A DNA stretch of 13,703 bases from an uncultured Nocardioides sp. (GCF_946885725.1 NZ_CAMPGZ010000113.1:1-13703), one strand, 5' to 3'; counted from the stretch's first letter, positions 1 through 8,290 are shown. A program made the numbers and translations. Notes: a model not told the origin generated them from the sequence alone.

Positions 1-174
1 GGCGAGCACGCGCTGGAGGTGTTCGGCCCGGAGTGGCGGCTGCTGCTGGCCGAGGCGCTGTCCTACCGCGCGACGGGGGAGCGGATCGGGATCCTGCCGG
101 ACGAGGAGCTGTCGGCGAAGACCGTCGCCTTCGCGACCCTGGTCCTCGACGCGGCCCTCGCGATCGAGCCCTAG
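1..174 (+). CDS. C-terminal end of an unrecognised protein (partial)
   Basis: The window opens inside a reading frame that stays open for 57 codons and ends at TAG (172-174). Third codon positions are almost all G or C, as in the real genes nearby. The visible tail is mostly helical-looking, rich in Ala, Leu and Glu, with one Trp, and ends in AIEP. I do not recognise a family. A helical tail of this kind would fit a regulator of the TetR type or a small enzyme, but nothing here decides it. The stop lies 22 bases before the next gene, so the two could share a transcript. Confidence is for the existence of the gene, not for any function. Confidence 0.7.
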   Translation, partial: GEHALEVFGPEWRLLLAEALSYRATGERIGILPDEELSAKTVAFATLVLDAALAIEP

Positions 175-196
175 CGGGTTTGGGGAGGATAGGGCC

Positions 197-1228
197 ATGA
201 CCTACGAAGCCGCCGCCGACCGCTACGACTCGATGGAGTACCGCTTCACCGGCGCGAGCGGGCTCAAGCTGCCGGCGATCTCGCTCGGCCTGTGGCAGAA
301 CTTCGGCACCGACCGGCCCGAGGAGACCCAGCGCGCGGTGATCCGACGTGCCTTCGACCGCGGCGTGACCCACTTCGACCTGGCCAACAACTACGGCCCG
401 CCCTACGGTCAGGCCGAGATCAACTTCGGCAAGTACCTCGCCGACGACCTCAAGCCGTACCGCGACGAGCTGATCATCTCCACCAAGGCCGGCTACGACA
501 TGTGGCCGGGGCCCTACGGCCAGGGTGGCGGCTCGCGGAAGTACGTGCTCGCCTCCCTCGACCAGTCGCTCAAGCGCATGGGGCTGGAGTACGTCGACAT
601 CTTCTACAGCCACAGGTACGACCCGGACACCCCGATCGCCGAGACGATGATGGCGCTGGACTACGCCGTGCGCTCGGGCAAGGCGCTGTACGCCGGGATC
701 TCGTCGTACAGCCCGTCGAAGACGCACGAGGCCGCCACCATCGCCCGCGAGCTCGGCACGCCGCTGCTCATCCACCAGCCGTCGTACTCCATGCTGAACC
801 GCTGGATCGAGAAGGGCCTCCTCGACGAGTGCGAGGAGCAGGGCATGGGCGTCATCGTGTTCACGGCGCTGGCGCAGGGGCTGCTCACCGACCGCTACCT
901 GAAGGGCGTGCCGAGCGACTCCCGGGCCGCGCGCAGCGACAGCACGCTGCCGCAGGACCACCTCGACGACGCGGTCCTGGGCCACGTCCGGCGGCTCAAC
1001 GAGATCGCCCAGGCGCGGGGGCAGAAGCTCGCCCAGCTGGCCCTGCAGTGGGCGCTGCGCGACCGGCGGGTCACTTCGGCCGTCATCGGCGCCTCGTCGG
1101 TCGAGCAGCTCGACACCAACCTCGACGCGCTGAGCTTCCCGCCGCTGACCGACGAGGAGCTCGCAGCCATCGACCAGGACGCGGTCGATGCCGGGATCAA
1201 CCTCTGGGCGGGCGTCACCGAGGACTGA
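197..1228 (+). CDS. gpr: Aldo/keto reductase, YghZ/L-glyceraldehyde 3-phosphate reductase type
   Basis: A cytosolic NADPH-dependent oxidoreductase of the aldo/keto reductase superfamily. The 343 residues match the length of E. coli YghZ (about 346), which reduces L-glyceraldehyde 3-phosphate and detoxifies methylglyoxal. The family's catalytic tetrad is visible: Asp61 and Tyr66 in HFDLANNYG, Lys97 in STKAGYD, and His139 in FYSHRYD. The YghZ-type features GLWQNFG near residue 31, the YGPPYG loop, and the late VIGASSVEQL nucleotide-binding stretch are all present. The ATG at 197 follows a good ribosome site (GGGGAGGA, 182-189) at 7 bases. No other start is needed. The next gene, ppdK, begins 59 bases downstream, close enough for co-transcription but without an obvious functional link. 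The family is certain. The exact substrate is inferred from similarity to YghZ, and potassium channel beta-subunit-like reductases of the same branch are the main alternative. Confidence 0.9.
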   Translation: MTYEAAADRYDSMEYRFTGASGLKLPAISLGLWQNFGTDRPEETQRAVIRRAFDRGVTHFDLANNYGPPYGQAEINFGKYLADDLKPYRDELIISTKAGYDMWPGPYGQGGGSRKYVLASLDQSLKRMGLEYVDIFYSHRYDPDTPIAETMMALDYAVRSGKALYAGISSYSPSKTHEAATIARELGTPLLIHQPSYSMLNRWIEKGLLDECEEQGMGVIVFTALAQGLLTDRYLKGVPSDSRAARSDSTLPQDHLDDAVLGHVRRLNEIAQARGQKLAQLALQWALRDRRVTSAVIGASSVEQLDTNLDALSFPPLTDEELAAIDQDAVDAGINLWAGVTED

Positions 1229-1287
1229 GGCGCACGGCACGTTCGTGGGCTCTGGCCGGACCGCGGCATCTGGGCCATGATCGGCAA

Positions 1288-3972
1288 ATGAGGTACGTCT
1301 ACGACTTCTCCGAGGGCAGCAAGGACCAGAAGGACCTCCTGGGCGGCAAGGGCGCCAACCTGGCCGAGATGACCAACCTCGGGCTGCCCGTCCCGCCGGG
1401 GTTCACGATCACCACCGACGCGTGCCGCGCCTACCTGGCCGAGGGCACCATGCCGGAGGGGCTGGAGGAGGAGGTCAGCGAGCACCTCGCGGCGCTCGAG
1501 GAGCGGATGGGCAAGAAGCTCGGCGACCCCGACGACCCGCTGCTGGTGTCGGTGCGCTCGGGCGCGAAGTTCTCGATGCCCGGGATGATGGAGACGGTCC
1601 TCAACGTCGGCCTCAACGACCGCAGCGTGCTGGGCCTGGCGGCCAAGGCGGGCGGCGACGAGCGGTTCGCCTACGACTCCTACCGCCGGCTGCTGCAGAT
1701 GTTCGGCTCGACCGTGCTGCACATCGAGGCCTCGGCGTTCCACGACGCGCTCGACGAGCTCAAGGCCGACCGCGGCGCCAAGAACGACGTCGAGCTGACC
1801 GTCGACGACCTCCGCGGGCTGGTCGAGACCTACAAGGGCATCGTCAAGGAGCACGCCGGCCGCGACTTCCCGCAGGATCCGCGCGAGCAGCTCGACATGG
1901 CGGTGCGGGCGGTCTTCGACTCCTGGAACACCGAGCGCGCGGTGCTGTACCGCCGCCAGGAGCGCATCCCCGGCGACCTCGGCACGGCGGTCAACGTCTG
2001 CTCGATGGTGTTCGGCAACGGCGGCGACGACTCCGGCACCGGCGTCGCGTTCACCCGCGACCCGGCCTCGGGCGCGCAGGGCATCTACGGCGACTACCTG
2101 CAGAACGCCCAGGGTGAGGACGTCGTCGCGGGCATCCGCAACACGGTCCCGCTCGCCGAGCTCGAGCGGATCGACAAGGGCGCCTACGACGAGCTGCTGC
2201 GGATCATGCAGACGCTCGAGGAGCACTACAAGGACCTCTGCGACATCGAGTTCACCGTCGAGCACGGCAAGCTCTGGATGCTGCAGACCCGGGTCGGCAA
2301 GCGCACCGCGGAGGCGGCGTTCCGGATCGCCTGCCAGTTCCTCGACCAGGGCCTGATCGACGCCGACGAGGCCGTACGCCGGGTGACCGGAGCGCAGCTC
2401 GCGCAGCTGATGTTCCCGCGCTTCGACGACAAGGCCGAGCGGCACCTGATCGCCAAGGGCATGAACGCTTCGCCCGGCGCGGCCGTCGGGAAGGTGGTCT
2501 TCGACTCGCCCACGGCGGTGGAGTGGGCCGACCGCGGCGAGAGCGTGATCCTGGTCCGGCGGGAGACCAACCCCGACGACCTGCGTGGCATGGTCGCGGC
2601 ACGCGGCATCCTGACCAGCCGGGGCGGCAAGACCTCGCACGCGGCCGTCGTCGCCCGCGGCATGGGCCGCACGTGCGTCTGCGGTGCCGACTCGCTCGAC
2701 GTCGACGTCAAGGGCAAGAAGATGACCACCAGCGACGGCACCGCCGTCGCCGAGGGCGACGTGATCTCGATCGACGGCACGACCGGCGAGGTCTTCCTGG
2801 GCGAGGTCCCGGTCGTCGACTCACTGGTCGTGCGCCACTTCGAGGGCGACGAGTCCCACGACGACGAGCTGGTCAAGGCCGTCGCCCGGCTGATGAACCA
2901 CGCCGACTCCCGCCGCCGGCTCGGGGTCCGCGCCAACGCCGACACCCCCGAGGACGCCTCCCGGGCGCGGCGGTTCGGCGCTCAGGGCATCGGGCTGTGC
3001 CGCACCGAGCACATGTTCCTCGGCGACCGGAAGTCTCTGGTCGAGGACCTGATCGTCGCGGAGTCCCACGAGGAGCAGGAGGCCGCGCTGGCCAAGCTGC
3101 TGCCGATGCAGCGCGACGACTTCGTCGGCATCCTCGAGGCGATGGACGGTCTGCCGGTCACGATCCGGCTGATCGACCCGCCGCTGCACGAGTTCCTGCC
3201 CGACTACACCGACCTCGCCGTGCAGGTGGCGCTCGAGGACGAGCGCGGCAACCGCGACAGCAAGCACCACAAGCTGCTCGACGCGGTGAAGCGGCTGCAC
3301 GAGCAGAACCCGATGCTCGGCCTGCGCGGCGTCCGCCTCGGCATCGCCATCCCCGGCCTCTTCTCGATGCAGGCCCGCGCGATCCTCGAGGCCGCCTCGG
3401 CGCTGATCAAGGAGGGCAAGGACCCGCAGCCGGAGATCATGATCCCGCTCGTCGCGGCGGTGCAGGAGCTCGAGCTGGTCAAGGCCGACATCATCGAGGT
3501 GGCGAGCCAGGTCGAGGACGAGACCGGCGTGAAGCTCAAGTTCAAGGTCGGCACCATGATCGAGCTGCCGCGTGCGGTGATGACCGCCGGGTCGATCGCC
3601 GAGCAGGCGGAGTTCTTCTCGTTCGGCACCAACGACCTGACCCAGATGACCTGGGGCTTCTCGCGCGACGACGTCGAGGCGTCGTTCTTCAGCACCTACC
3701 TGGAGAAGGGCGTGTTCGGCGTCTCGCCGTTCGAGTCGCTCGACATCGAGGGCGTCGGCGCACTCGTGCGCACGGCGGTGGAGGCCGGCCGGGCCTCGAG
3801 GCCCGACATCCACCTCGGCGTCTGCGGCGAGCATGGCGGCGACCCGGACTCGATCCACTTCTTCGACGAGGTGGGTCTCGACTACGTGTCCTGCTCGCCG
3901 TTCCGGGTGCCGGTGGCGCGGCTGGAGGCCGGTCGCTCCGCGGCAGCCGGGGCGGTGTCCGACTCGGCGTGA
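1288..3972 (+). CDS. ppdK: Pyruvate, phosphate dikinase
   Basis: This enzyme interconverts ATP, phosphate and pyruvate with AMP, pyrophosphate and phosphoenolpyruvate in the cytosol, linking pyruvate to gluconeogenesis or glycolysis. At 894 residues it has the usual family length. In order it has an ATP-grasp domain (about 1-340; Lys21 in GGKGANLAEM, Arg90 in SVRSGAKFSMPGMME), the swivelling phosphohistidine domain with GGKTSHAAVVAR (His451 carries the phosphate; the neighbouring Thr449 is the site that PPDK regulatory kinases modify in related enzymes), and a C-terminal TIM barrel with the substrate loop GVCGEHGG (proton-donor Cys846). The frame stays open far upstream through the reductase gene, but residues before MRYVYDFSEG have no family resemblance. 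ATG 1288 is the only ATG near the conserved start. No clear Shine-Dalgarno sequence precedes it. Its stop is 12 bases from the converging NYN gene. Confidence 0.97.
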   Translation: MRYVYDFSEGSKDQKDLLGGKGANLAEMTNLGLPVPPGFTITTDACRAYLAEGTMPEGLEEEVSEHLAALEERMGKKLGDPDDPLLVSVRSGAKFSMPGMMETVLNVGLNDRSVLGLAAKAGGDERFAYDSYRRLLQMFGSTVLHIEASAFHDALDELKADRGAKNDVELTVDDLRGLVETYKGIVKEHAGRDFPQDPREQLDMAVRAVFDSWNTERAVLYRRQERIPGDLGTAVNVCSMVFGNGGDDSGTGVAFTRDPASGAQGIYGDYLQNAQGEDVVAGIRNTVPLAELERIDKGAYDELLRIMQTLEEHYKDLCDIEFTVEHGKLWMLQTRVGKRTAEAAFRIACQFLDQGLIDADEAVRRVTGAQLAQLMFPRFDDKAERHLIAKGMNASPGAAVGKVVFDSPTAVEWADRGESVILVRRETNPDDLRGMVAARGILTSRGGKTSHAAVVARGMGRTCVCGADSLDVDVKGKKMTTSDGTAVAEGDVISIDGTTGEVFLGEVPVVDSLVVRHFEGDESHDDELVKAVARLMNHADSRRRLGVRANADTPEDASRARRFGAQGIGLCRTEHMFLGDRKSLVEDLIVAESHEEQEAALAKLLPMQRDDFVGILEAMDGLPVTIRLIDPPLHEFLPDYTDLAVQVALEDERGNRDSKHHKLLDAVKRLHEQNPMLGLRGVRLGIAIPGLFSMQARAILEAASALIKEGKDPQPEIMIPLVAAVQELELVKADIIEVASQVEDETGVKLKFKVGTMIELPRAVMTAGSIAEQAEFFSFGTNDLTQMTWGFSRDDVEASFFSTYLEKGVFGVSPFESLDIEGVGALVRTAVEAGRASRPDIHLGVCGEHGGDPDSIHFFDEVGLDYVSCSPFRVPVARLEAGRSAAAGAVSDSA

Positions 3973-3984
3973 GCCGGGCGGCGG

Positions 3985-4566
3985 TTACAGGAACTCGAGC
4001 GGGTCGAACTCGTCGATCGGGATGATCCGCACCCGCGGCAGCGGGGCGGTGAACGCGTCCGCGTCGTACTCCAGGTCGACGAGCTCGAGCCCGCGGCTGC
4101 CGAGCGCGGTGAGCGTGCTGTTGCGGAACTCGGTGAACCCGACGACCGCGACGCGGCGCCGCCCGTCGAGCAGCCGCTCGATGCCCTCGGTGAAGTCGCC
4201 GTCGTTGCTGACCAGCATCACGTCGCCGGCACGGTCCTCCAGCGCCTCCATCGTGCGTTGGATGGCGATGTCGACGACCTTCTCGCCCGGAGCGCCGGTG
4301 AGCGGCACCGGCCGGTAGCCGATCGACAGCAGCGCCTGCACGAAGCTCATCGGCAGCTCGTTGGTCGCCGCCAGGAAGAACAGCCCGGTCGGCTCCTGGC
4401 CCCACCGGTCGCGGGCGAAGTCGAGCAGCTTGTCCCAGCGCGGCCGCTCCTCCGGGCGAGGACGGCGCCCGAGGATGGACGCGCCGAGCGTCGCGTCGAT
4501 GTTCTCGCCGTCGACGAGCAGGTACGTCGTACCTGCCCTGGCCGCACCGCCTGCACCGTCCGCCAT
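3985..4566 (-). CDS. NYN-domain (PIN-like) putative ribonuclease
   Basis: A 193-residue soluble protein with a single NYN domain, a PIN-like fold related to LabA and limkain-b1 proteins. NYN proteins are generally metal-dependent RNases or RNA-binding factors. The acidic residues expected to hold the metal are visible: Asp19 in LLVDGENID, Asp99 in KVVDIAIQRTM, and Asp122 and Asp124 in LVSNDGDF. The short N-terminus (MADGAGGAARAG) is low complexity. The ATG at 4566 is preceded on its strand by only a weak purine stretch. It lies 46 bases downstream of the Nramp-like gene on the same strand and may be its last operon member. It converges with ppdK, the stops being 12 bases apart with no evident terminator. 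RNA substrate and partners are unknown. The domain call is firm and the nuclease activity is inferred from the intact acidic set. Confidence 0.88.
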   Translation of the reverse strand: MADGAGGAARAGTTYLLVDGENIDATLGASILGRRPRPEERPRWDKLLDFARDRWGQEPTGLFFLAATNELPMSFVQALLSIGYRPVPLTGAPGEKVVDIAIQRTMEALEDRAGDVMLVSNDGDFTEGIERLLDGRRRVAVVGFTEFRNSTLTALGSRGLELVDLEYDADAFTAPLPRVRIIPIDEFDPLEFL

Positions 4567-4612
4567 GCCGCGACCCTAGCCCGCGGGGCCACCGCACGGC
4601 GCCATCGACGGG

Positions 4613-5878
4613 CTAGAGGCTCGAGAGCGACGCGTAGACCTGGTTGACCGCGAGCGCGAGGAACGCGACGCCGACCACGCCGAGCGCGATGTTGCCGCGC
4701 AGCTTGTTGCGCCACTCCGCCGGCGTCCGGTCGGTGTTGAGCAGCCAGAACAGCGTCAGCGCGAGGAACGGCATGAACAGCGCCCCGAGCACGCCGTACG
4801 CCAGGATCAGGTAGACCGGCTCGCCCATGAAGATCAGCGCGATCGGCGGGATCGAGAGCCAGAGGATGTAGGCCTTGTACCACTTGCCGCCGGAGCGGGC
4901 GTCGGGGTGCTGGGCGTCCTTGCCGGTCGCGTGCGCCATGAAGTCGGCGAACATCAGGCTGACGCCGTTCCACACACCGACGAGCGACGACATCGCGGCA
5001 GCCCAGAAGCCGACGAGGAAGATCTTGCCGGCGGCGGCGCCGTAGCGGTCGTCCAGCACGTTGGCGAGGTCGAGCATGCCCTCGTCGCCGGTGGAGACCG
5101 CGATCTGCGCGGAGTAGAGCAGCTCGGCGCCGACGATGAGTGTCGCGACCACGAACAGGCCGGTCACGGCGTAGGCGACGGAGTTGTCGATGCGCATGAC
5201 GCGCATGAACGGCGGGGTGTCCCAGCCCTTCTCGCGCAGCCAGTAGCCGTACGCCGCCAGCGTGATCGTCCCGCCGACGCCGCCGGCGAGGCTGAGCACG
5301 TAGAGCACGCCGCCGTCCGGGACCATGGGCACGAGGCCGACGAGCAGCTCGGGGATGTTCGGGACCGTGAGGATCGCGGCGCCGACCATCGAGACGAACA
5401 TCAGCAGCACCATGATGCTGAGGACCTTCTCGAAGAAGCCGTAGCGGCCGGTCCACACGAGCGCGAGCCCGATGAAGCCGGAGATGATGCCCCAGGCCTT
5501 CACGCCCAGCAGCGGGAACAGCGCGTAGAGCGCGAGGCCGGTGCCGGCCATCGCGGCGGCGCCGTACACGAAGCCCCAGATGACGATGTAGGGGCCGAAG
5601 TACCAGGTCGTCCACTTGCCGAGGCTGGACCAGCCCTCGAAGATCGTGCGGCCGGTGGCGAGGCTGTAGCGGCCCGCGCCCTCGACCAGGATGATCTTCA
5701 TGACGCAGCCGAGGATCGCGCACCACAGGAGCGCGTAGCCGTACTTCGAGCCGGCGACCATCGTCGCGACCAGGTCGGCCGCGCCGACGCCGGTGGCGGC
5801 CACGACGAGCCCCGGTCCGATCAACCTCCAGCGCGGCGCGCTGGTCTCCTGCTGCTGTGCTGTCGTCTGGCTGGACAT
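4613..5878 (-). CDS. Divergent Nramp-family (SLC11-like) membrane transporter
   Basis: A 421-residue inner-membrane protein of the Nramp fold. About eleven membrane segments can be drawn, roughly at 19-43, 48-66, 95-122, 127-143, 150-172, 191-212, 228-252, 286-312, 335-352, 354-381 and 394-414. The opening GPGLVVAATGVGAADL aligns without gaps with the first helix of bacterial MntH, including the later AGS..GY.LLW match. However, the metal-binding DPGN is replaced by GAAD (residues 32-35), and the MPH of helix 6 is replaced by TLA (206-208). Manganese or iron transport therefore cannot be assumed, and I withhold the name mntH. The frame is open upstream into the divergent ABC-F gene, but ATG 5878 is clearly the start: a strong GGAGG lies 6 bases before it and the membrane domain begins soon after. 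The NYN gene follows at 46 bases. Confidence 0.9.
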   Translation of the reverse strand: MSSQTTAQQQETSAPRWRLIGPGLVVAATGVGAADLVATMVAGSKYGYALLWCAILGCVMKIILVEGAGRYSLATGRTIFEGWSSLGKWTTWYFGPYIVIWGFVYGAAAMAGTGLALYALFPLLGVKAWGIISGFIGLALVWTGRYGFFEKVLSIMVLLMFVSMVGAAILTVPNIPELLVGLVPMVPDGGVLYVLSLAGGVGGTITLAAYGYWLREKGWDTPPFMRVMRIDNSVAYAVTGLFVVATLIVGAELLYSAQIAVSTGDEGMLDLANVLDDRYGAAAGKIFLVGFWAAAMSSLVGVWNGVSLMFADFMAHATGKDAQHPDARSGGKWYKAYILWLSIPPIALIFMGEPVYLILAYGVLGALFMPFLALTLFWLLNTDRTPAEWRNKLRGNIALGVVGVAFLALAVNQVYASLSSL

Positions 5879-5884
5879 GACTGA

Positions 5885-5889
5885 CCTCC
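5885..5889 (-). promoter_or_regulatory. Ribosome binding site of the Nramp-like gene
   Basis: On the minus strand this reads GGAGG, six bases before ATG 5878. It decides the start of the transporter against an upstream extension of 119 codons that would overlap the N-terminus of the divergent ABC-F gene. Confidence 0.75.
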
Positions 5890-5991
5890 GTCGGTCCCCG
5901 AGAGTGTGTCCGCGCGGCACGTTACCGAAACGGGCATGTGGGAGCGGGAGCGGTCCGCGGAGTAAACCCGGTCGCGCCCGGCTCGCCGGCA

Positions 5992-6004
5992 GGGGAGAAT
6001 CCCC
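5992..6004 (+). promoter_or_regulatory. Small hairpin containing the ABC-F ribosome site
   Basis: GGGGA and TCCCC form a 5-bp inverted repeat with a GAA loop. Its left arm, within AGGGGAG (5991-5997), is the only good Shine-Dalgarno sequence for the GTG start at 6008. If the hairpin forms in the mRNA it would hide the ribosome site. The pairing is visible; the regulatory role is only a suggestion. Confidence 0.35.
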
Positions 6005-6007
6005 GCC

Positions 6008-7690
6008 GTGGGTCACGTGGACGTCGCCGGGGTGCGCTTCGAGCTGCCTGACGGCAGGGTGCTGCTCGACGACGTGTCGTTCCGGGTCGGTGAGGGCGCG
6101 AAGGTCGCGCTCGTCGGCGCCAACGGCGCGGGCAAGACCACGCTGCTGCGGATCATCACCGGCGAGCTCACGCCGCACGCCGGCGCGGTGTCCCGCTCCG
6201 GCGGGCTCGGCGTGATGCGGCAGATGGTCACGCACGGCAACGAGGGCAAGACCGTCGCCGACCTGCTGCTGTCGGTGTCACCGCCGCGGGTGCGCCAGGC
6301 GGCGGAGGCCGTCGAGGCGTGCGAGCTCGCGCTGATGGAGACCGACGACGAGAAGACCCAGATGCGGTACGCCGCCGCGCTGGCCGAGTGGGCCGATGCC
6401 GGCGGCTACGACATCGAGGTGGTCTGGGACGTCTGCACGACGGCGGCGCTCGGCATCCCTTACGACCGGGCGAAGTACCGCGAGCTGACGACGCTGTCCG
6501 GCGGCGAGCAGAAGCGGCTGGTGCTGGAGTTCCTGCTGCGCGGTCCGGACGAGGTGCTGCTGCTCGACGAGCCGGACAACTTCCTCGACGTGCCCGGCAA
6601 GACCTGGCTCGAGGACCGGATCAACGAGTCCCCGAAGACGATCCTCTACATCAGCCACGACCGCGAGCTGCTCGCCAACACCGCGACGCGGGTGGTGACG
6701 GTCGAGCTTGGGGCCGCCGGCAACTCGGTCTGGACGCACCCCGGCGGGTTCGCGTCGTACCACGAGGCCCGGCGGGCCCGCTTCGAGCGCTTCGAGGAGC
6801 TGCGCAAGCGCTGGGACGAGGAGCACGCCAAGCTGCGCGCGCAGATGCTGATGTACAAGCAGAAGGCGGCCTACAACTCCGACATGGCCTCGCGCTACCA
6901 GGCGGCACAGACGCGGCTGCGGAAGTTCGAGGAGGCCGGCCCGCCGACCGCCCAGCCGCGCGAGCAGCAGGTCAAGATGCGGCTCAAGGGCGGCCGCACC
7001 GGCAAGCGCGCGGTGGTCTGCGAGAACCTCGAGCTGACCGGGCTGATGAAGCCGTTCGACCTGGAGGTCTGGTACGGCGAGCGCGTGGCGGTGCTCGGCT
7101 CGAACGGATCCGGCAAGTCGCACTTCCTGCGCCTGCTGGCGGCCGGCGGCACCGACCCCGACGTCGAGCACCGGCCCATCGGCGACGTACCGATCAAGCC
7201 GGTCGACCACACCGGCCGCGCCCGGCTCGGCGCGCGGGTCCGTCCGGGCTGGTTCGTGCAGACCCACGAGCACCCCGAGCTGGTCGGCCGCACGCTGCTG
7301 GAGATCCTGCACCGCGGCGACGAGCACCGCGACGGGATGCCGCGGGAGCAAGCCTCGCGGGCGCTGGACCGCTACGAGCTCGCGCACGCGGCCGAGCAGC
7401 GGTTCGAGTCGCTGTCCGGCGGGCAGCAGGCGCGGTTCCAGATCCTGCTGCTCGAGCTCAGCGGCGCCACGCTGCTGCTGCTCGACGAGCCGACCGACAA
7501 CCTCGACGTGGAGTCGGCCGAGGCCCTGGAGGAGGGGCTCGAGGCGTTCGAGGGCACGGTCATCGCCGTGACCCACGACCGCTGGTTCGCCCGCGGCTTC
7601 GACCGGTTCCTCGTGTACGGCGCCGACGGCTCGGTCTACGAGTCCGACGGTCCCGTGTGGGACGAGGGCCGGGTGCAGCGGGCCCGTTAG
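6008..7690 (+). CDS. ABC-F family ATPase (ribosome-associated type)
   Basis: A 560-residue protein with two ATP-binding cassettes on one chain and no membrane segments, as in ABC-F factors, which act on the ribosome in translation control or antibiotic protection. Cassette 1 has Walker A GANGAGKT (37-44), signature LSGGEQKR (163-170), Walker B ending in Asp187-Glu188, and the switch His217. Cassette 2 has Walker A GSNGSGKS (364-371), signature LSGGQQAR (469-476) and LLLLDEPTDNLD. Between them is a charged, helical linker (about 250-325) like the element that reaches toward P-site tRNA in this family. The post-Walker-B sequences are DEPDNFLD and DEPTDNLD, not the common DEPTNHLD. GTG 6008 is chosen because AGGGGAG lies 10 bases upstream; GTG 6017 would lie 19 bases away. 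Which antibiotic or ribosome state it serves cannot be told from sequence. Confidence 0.92.
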   Translation: MGHVDVAGVRFELPDGRVLLDDVSFRVGEGAKVALVGANGAGKTTLLRIITGELTPHAGAVSRSGGLGVMRQMVTHGNEGKTVADLLLSVSPPRVRQAAEAVEACELALMETDDEKTQMRYAAALAEWADAGGYDIEVVWDVCTTAALGIPYDRAKYRELTTLSGGEQKRLVLEFLLRGPDEVLLLDEPDNFLDVPGKTWLEDRINESPKTILYISHDRELLANTATRVVTVELGAAGNSVWTHPGGFASYHEARRARFERFEELRKRWDEEHAKLRAQMLMYKQKAAYNSDMASRYQAAQTRLRKFEEAGPPTAQPREQQVKMRLKGGRTGKRAVVCENLELTGLMKPFDLEVWYGERVAVLGSNGSGKSHFLRLLAAGGTDPDVEHRPIGDVPIKPVDHTGRARLGARVRPGWFVQTHEHPELVGRTLLEILHRGDEHRDGMPREQASRALDRYELAHAAEQRFESLSGGQQARFQILLLELSGATLLLLDEPTDNLDVESAEALEEGLEAFEGTVIAVTHDRWFARGFDRFLVYGADGSVYESDGPVWDEGRVQRAR

Positions 7691-8280
7691 GCAGGCCCCC
7701 CGCTCGGGACGACCCGCACGCGCTCGCAGCCGACCAGCACGTCCAGCGGGTCGGCCGCCACGGCGAAGTAGACGACCCGGTCCCGGCCCGGGCCGCAGCG
7801 GACTGTGTCGGCGACCCCGTCGTCGGCCAGCCTGACCTGGTCGTCGCCCGGCCCGGCGTGCACGACGTCCGAGCCCCGGGTGATCCCGATGCTGTCGGCA
7901 CCGGGGCCGCCGTAGATGCGGTCGTCGTCGGCGGGCCCCTCGCTGTCGAACGAGGTCGGCACCCAGTCGGTCAGGGAGTCGTTGCCCCGGCCGCCGCGCA
8001 GCACATCGTCGCCGGCCGCCCCGAACGCCGTGTCCTGCCCCCGACCGGCCACGATCCGGTCGGCTCCGCCTCCGCCCGAGACGAAGTCCCGGCCCTCGCG
8101 GGTGATGACCACGTCGTCGCCCCCGCGGGCGAGCACGTCGTCGTTGCGCGGCGTACCGACGATCCGGTCGTCGTCGCTCGTACCTCTGATGGTGGCGGCC
8201 GACGCGCCCGGTGCCCCGGCGATCACGAGGACCACCAGGGCGCTGAGCGTCGCGGGCGCTCGCAACCGAGTCGCTCGCAC
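7687..8280 (-). CDS. Secreted RTX-repeat calcium-binding-type protein (RTX1)
   Basis: A 197-residue exported protein. An N-terminal signal peptide has Arg residues, a hydrophobic core near 11-21 and a likely cut after GASA (about residue 28). The mature part is made of degenerate RTX nonapeptides of the type GGxGxDxU, for example AAGDDVLRGGRGNDSL and YGGPGADSI, which in haemolysin-type proteins bind calcium in a beta roll. It ends in a module with Cys162 in CGPGRDRV and Cys185 in VGCERV. The start is GTG at 8280; no clear ribosome site is visible, and the preceding small gene ends 10 bases before it. Its TAA stop overlaps the TAG of the converging ABC-F gene within TTAG. It is much smaller than RTX toxins and has no visible enzymatic domain, so a structural or surface role is likelier. 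Function is unknown. Confidence 0.85.
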   Translation of the reverse strand: MRATRLRAPATLSALVVLVIAGAPGASAATIRGTSDDDRIVGTPRNDDVLARGGDDVVITREGRDFVSGGGGADRIVAGRGQDTAFGAAGDDVLRGGRGNDSLTDWVPTSFDSEGPADDDRIYGGPGADSIGITRGSDVVHAGPGDDQVRLADDGVADTVRCGPGRDRVVYFAVAADPLDVLVGCERVRVVPSGGPA

Positions 8281-8290
8281 GACGTCGAGT

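Noticed and set aside
292..1287. A 332-codon N-terminal extension or fusion on ppdK
   Set aside because: The extension overlaps the reductase gene in another frame and is Arg/Pro/Gly-rich nonsense. The PPDK domain begins right at Met 1288.
895..2640. A 581-codon minus-strand open frame opposite the reductase and ppdK
   Set aside because: It lies entirely over clear plus-strand genes and has shadow composition. Stop codons are rare on the opposite strand of such GC-rich genes.
5879..6235. A 119-codon N-terminal extension of the Nramp-like protein
   Set aside because: It overlaps the start of the ABC-F gene, while a strong ribosome site precedes ATG 5878.
7687..8280. RTX1 as an RTX toxin
   Set aside because: It is under 200 residues, has a conventional signal peptide, and lacks a toxin domain or nearby type I secretion genes.
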